From: Candidatus Sumerlaeota bacterium
Lineage (GTDB): Bacteria > Sumerlaeota > Sumerlaeia > JADFCT01
Reading direction: 5' to 3'
Length of the DNA: 20,544 nt
NCBI GenBank assembly: GCA_026398575.1
Contig: JAPLSP010000085.1
Location: forward strand, 1-20,544
Part shown: piece after piece, positions 18,537 through 20,544 of the stretch
How the letters are laid out: each line of letters opens with the position of its first letter
Position numbering within the stretch: position 1 is the stretch's first letter
Program-made: the position numbers and the translations under genes
Notes under the pieces: model-generated
Databases searched by the model: none
Told to the model about the DNA's origin: nothing
Seen by the model: only the letters and a program-made list of their open reading frames with translations

Positions 18537-19430
18537 ATGCAGGGCATATCCGAACGCTGGCGGGTTGGGCTCAGTCTTGCCGGAGCGGTGCTTGGCTGGG
18601 GTTGGGCATGGGTTGGCATTCGTGATACAGTGCGTTTCTATGAGCCGGGACCGCTGGCGCTGGGACGGTATCTGGTCGCCTCGCTCGTGTTATTGATGCT
18701 TTGGACGTGGCGCGGCGCCCGGTTGCCTGCGCGGCGCGATTGGCCCATCATTGCGGTGATGGGATTGCTCGGGTTCACCTTTTATAATCTTTGCATCAAC
18801 ACAGGCGAGAAAACCATCACCGCCGGCGCAGCCTCTTTGATTGCGGCTTCCATCCCAGTCATGGCAACCCTTGGCGCGCGCTGCTTCTTTGCGGAAAGAC
18901 TGACCGCGGCCGGATGGGCGGGCATCGCCATCGCGTTTGGCGGAGTGGCGATCATCTCCGTGGGCGCGGAAGGCGGCGTGCGTCTGTCGTACGGCGCCTT
19001 ACTCGTGCTTCTTGCTTCGGTCTGCGCCGCGGGCTACAGTCTCCTGAATAAGCGCATGGTAGCGCGTTATGCGCCGCTCGAGATCACGGCCTGGGCCGTA
19101 TGGATGGGCACATTGGGATTGATGCCGACAGGACTCGGGCTGCTGGACGCCTTGCGTAGCGCGCCCCTGTCAGCGACGCTTGAAGTCGCGCTGCTGGGCG
19201 TCATTCCCGGCGCCGCCTGCTACGCGCTGTGGACGTATGCCATCTCCAAAGTGTCCATGGCTCGGGTGGCCAGCTGGCTGTTTCTTGTATCCGTTGCGGC
19301 GGTGGCGCTCGGTTGGATGTTGTTGGGCGAACTGCCTCCTCTCATGGCGTTTGCGGGCGGCTTCATTACGCTGCTGGGAGTCTTCCTGGTCAACGTCAAA
19401 GGTCATGTGTCCGCCGGCGGCACGGCATGA
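18537..19430 (+). CDS. EamA-domain (DMT superfamily) transporter
   Basis: A 297-residue inner-membrane protein with about ten helices in two EamA repeats (about 12-142 and 152-290). ALGRYLVASLVLLMLW and GFTFYNLCINTGEKTITAGA in the first half, and IPGAACYALWTYAISKVSMARVAS with LFLVSVAAVALGWMLLGE in the second, are typical of drug/metabolite exporters of amino acids, nucleobases or related molecules. The ATG at 18537 gives normal family length; the open frame upstream overlaps the nucleotidyltransferase gene and is not used. AGAAAGAG is a weak ribosome site. The substrate cannot be told from sequence. Confidence 0.92.
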   Translation: MQGISERWRVGLSLAGAVLGWGWAWVGIRDTVRFYEPGPLALGRYLVASLVLLMLWTWRGARLPARRDWPIIAVMGLLGFTFYNLCINTGEKTITAGAASLIAASIPVMATLGARCFFAERLTAAGWAGIAIAFGGVAIISVGAEGGVRLSYGALLVLLASVCAAGYSLLNKRMVARYAPLEITAWAVWMGTLGLMPTGLGLLDALRSAPLSATLEVALLGVIPGAACYALWTYAISKVSMARVASWLFLVSVAAVALGWMLLGELPPLMAFAGGFITLLGVFLVNVKGHVSAGGTA

Positions 19431-19516
19431 ACTCTGCCCCTGGATGCGGGAACGGCTTGACTTGTTGAGCATATCGGAAAGAAAATGCAATTTGCGCCGT
19501 TTGTTGCGCCCATCCA

Positions 19517-19555
19517 AGGCTTTTTGCTTAGGCTTTTTGCCTAGGCTTTTTCCTT
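19517..19555 (+). repeat. Three 13-base units AGGCTTTTTGCCT
   Basis: Units AGGCTTTTTGCTT, AGGCTTTTTGCCT and AGGCTTTTTCCTT, between the transporter and signal peptidase genes. The middle unit is itself a small hairpin (AGGC-TTTTT-GCCT). Confidence 0.85.
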
Positions 19556-19591
19556 GTTGGGTTACTTTTTGCGATCTGTAGAAACTGAAGC

Positions 19592-20500
19592 GTGGACGAT
19601 AAATCCAAGAATAAAAGCCGTAAGCGTTCGCGCAGGTCTGCGAGACCTTTGTCTCTTGAAAACGCATCGGGACAGGAGGCCTCGGATTCTCTCGCCAAAT
19701 ATCGCGGCGCCAATGCCAGCCCTCAGCGCGGCATATTTACCATTCTCCGCGAGTGGATAGATCCGCTGATCTTTGCTTATTTGCTGGCGATGTTTATCCG
19801 CACGTTTTTCGTGGAACTGTTCAAGATTCCTTCCGGCTCGATGACGCCGACTTTGGTCGGCGATACAGTGGCGGAGATGGATTATAATCATGATGGAAAG
19901 CAGGATTTGATTGTCGCCAATTATTCCAATGTTGCCAACGGCGGACCGGTGCGCTATCAGTTTTTCCCGGGAACAGACACTGGATACGACCAAAGCGAGC
20001 CGACGTCTTTCAGCTATCACTTGACTCCGGATTTGATGAATGAATTCGAAAGCAAAAAGGCCGTCCGTTATGATCGCATCTGCGTCAATAAATTCGCCAA
20101 TTGGCTCAAGCCCGTCCAGCGCGGCGATATTATGGTATTCAAAGTGCCGCGTATCAACGAATTCACGGGACGGGAGCTATTCTCGCGCGAAAAACCGATC
20201 TACGTTAAACGGGTCGCCGGCTTGCCGGGCGAAACCGTCGAAATCCGGGACAATCGTCTTTGGATCAACGGCCAGCGGGTGACGGAACCGGCGTTTTTCG
20301 CGGATCATTATTATGAGAATGAATGCGCCGGAGCGGTCTTTACGAAGCGGACGCTGAAGAAAGACGAATATCTGATGTTCGGCGATAATACGCGCAGCAG
20401 TCTGGACAGCCGCAATTGGGGACCCGTTTCATTTGGCAATTTTCGAGGCAAGGCATTCTTCCGCTACGCGCCCGTTTCGAAAATGAAGTTTCTGCGTTGA
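19592..20500 (+). CDS. lepB: Signal peptidase I with large insertion between catalytic residues
   Basis: A 302-residue protein with a GTG start; a charged cytoplasmic N-terminus of about 50 residues and one membrane helix (about 57-76) follow. FKIPSGSMTPTLVGD holds the nucleophile S83. YVKRVAGLPGETVEI holds the general base K206. GDNTRSSLDSRNWGPV (264-279) is the conserved late box. It cleaves signal peptides of exported proteins on the periplasmic side (EC 3.4.21.89). Ser and Lys are 123 residues apart, against about 40-55 in Bacillus and E. coli enzymes. The insertion (about 92-165) begins with MDYNHDGKQDLIV, which matches the Ca-binding loop D97-x-N99-x-D101-G-x-x-D105 seen in FG-GAP/dockerin-like repeats. 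Only a weak ribosome site precedes the GTG, and there is no other in-frame start before S83. All catalytic boxes are intact, so it is probably active. Confidence 0.93.
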   Translation: MDDKSKNKSRKRSRRSARPLSLENASGQEASDSLAKYRGANASPQRGIFTILREWIDPLIFAYLLAMFIRTFFVELFKIPSGSMTPTLVGDTVAEMDYNHDGKQDLIVANYSNVANGGPVRYQFFPGTDTGYDQSEPTSFSYHLTPDLMNEFESKKAVRYDRICVNKFANWLKPVQRGDIMVFKVPRINEFTGRELFSREKPIYVKRVAGLPGETVEIRDNRLWINGQRVTEPAFFADHYYENECAGAVFTKRTLKKDEYLMFGDNTRSSLDSRNWGPVSFGNFRGKAFFRYAPVSKMKFLR

Positions 20501-20513
20501 AAGATTGTTCTTT

Positions 20514-20544
20514 GAATATTGGGAATTCCGTGTTGGATATTGGA
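20514..20544 (-). repeat. Start of a heptamer array (GGATATT family) at the window end
   Basis: Units GAATATT, GGGAATT, CCGTGTT and GGATATT, then GGA, running off the window. GGATATT is the reverse complement of the AATATCC unit at 17707-17776, so the same repeat family flanks this gene block in opposite orientation. Confidence 0.75.

Overview
The window (20,544 bases, moderately GC-rich) is chromosomal DNA of a diderm bacterium. Hallmarks are a type IV pilin-like GFTLIE protein, a very large secreted TPR protein, carboxypeptidase-regulatory-like repeats, signal peptidase I, and intergenic DNA full of short tandem repeats. Together these recall the PVC superphylum and nearby candidate phyla (Sumerlaeota, Hydrogenedentota, Lentisphaerae). 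That placement is inferred from gene style only. No rRNA, tRNA, CRISPR array, transposase or phage gene was seen.

Layout. (1) 1-3395, + strand: a metal/arsenic-type resistance run with short gaps. It holds the C-terminus of a heavy-metal P-type ATPase, an AhpD-like CxxC protein with a Cys-rich tail, a membrane-anchored Cys-rich protein, a CcdA-type thiol-electron transporter, and an ACR3 arsenite permease broken by an internal out-of-frame deletion. (2) 3412-5238: a secreted protein of carboxypeptidase-regulatory-like domains. Convergent to it is an 876-residue protein (5242-7872, - strand) joining a KaiC/RecA-like domain without a Walker A motif to a PEP-synthase-type ATP-grasp domain. (3) 8106-10769: a LysR regulator whose frame continues without a stop through about 430 bases of 7-base repeats into glutamate dehydrogenase. 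The dehydrogenase keeps its own strong Shine-Dalgarno and ATG. (4) 10770-11206: palindromes and a terminator-like hairpin, then a secreted tyrosine/dual-specificity-type phosphatase (- strand). (5) 11903-12505: a gene-free stretch with inverted motifs. (6) 12506-17697: pilin-like protein, unknown multi-pass membrane protein, and a 997-residue TPR protein with signal peptide. (7) 17698-20544: a heptamer array, a small-protein/nucleotidyltransferase overlapping pair, an EamA/DMT transporter, and signal peptidase I with a large insertion.

How parts may work together. The AhpD-like protein, the Cys-rich membrane protein and CcdA look like a thiol relay across the inner membrane serving metal or arsenic detoxification, although the arsenite pump itself appears disabled. 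The LysR and dehydrogenase adjacency points to nitrogen (ammonium/glutamate) control. Pilin, membrane protein, TPR protein and signal peptidase are all envelope or export related.

Most unusual features: the in-frame LysR-dehydrogenase fusion across a heptamer array, where gain or loss of a single repeat would close the frame; a pervasive 7-base periodicity in unrelated intergenic arrays; the kinase-like KaiC/ATP-grasp protein; and a Ca-loop-like insertion between the catalytic Ser and Lys of signal peptidase I.
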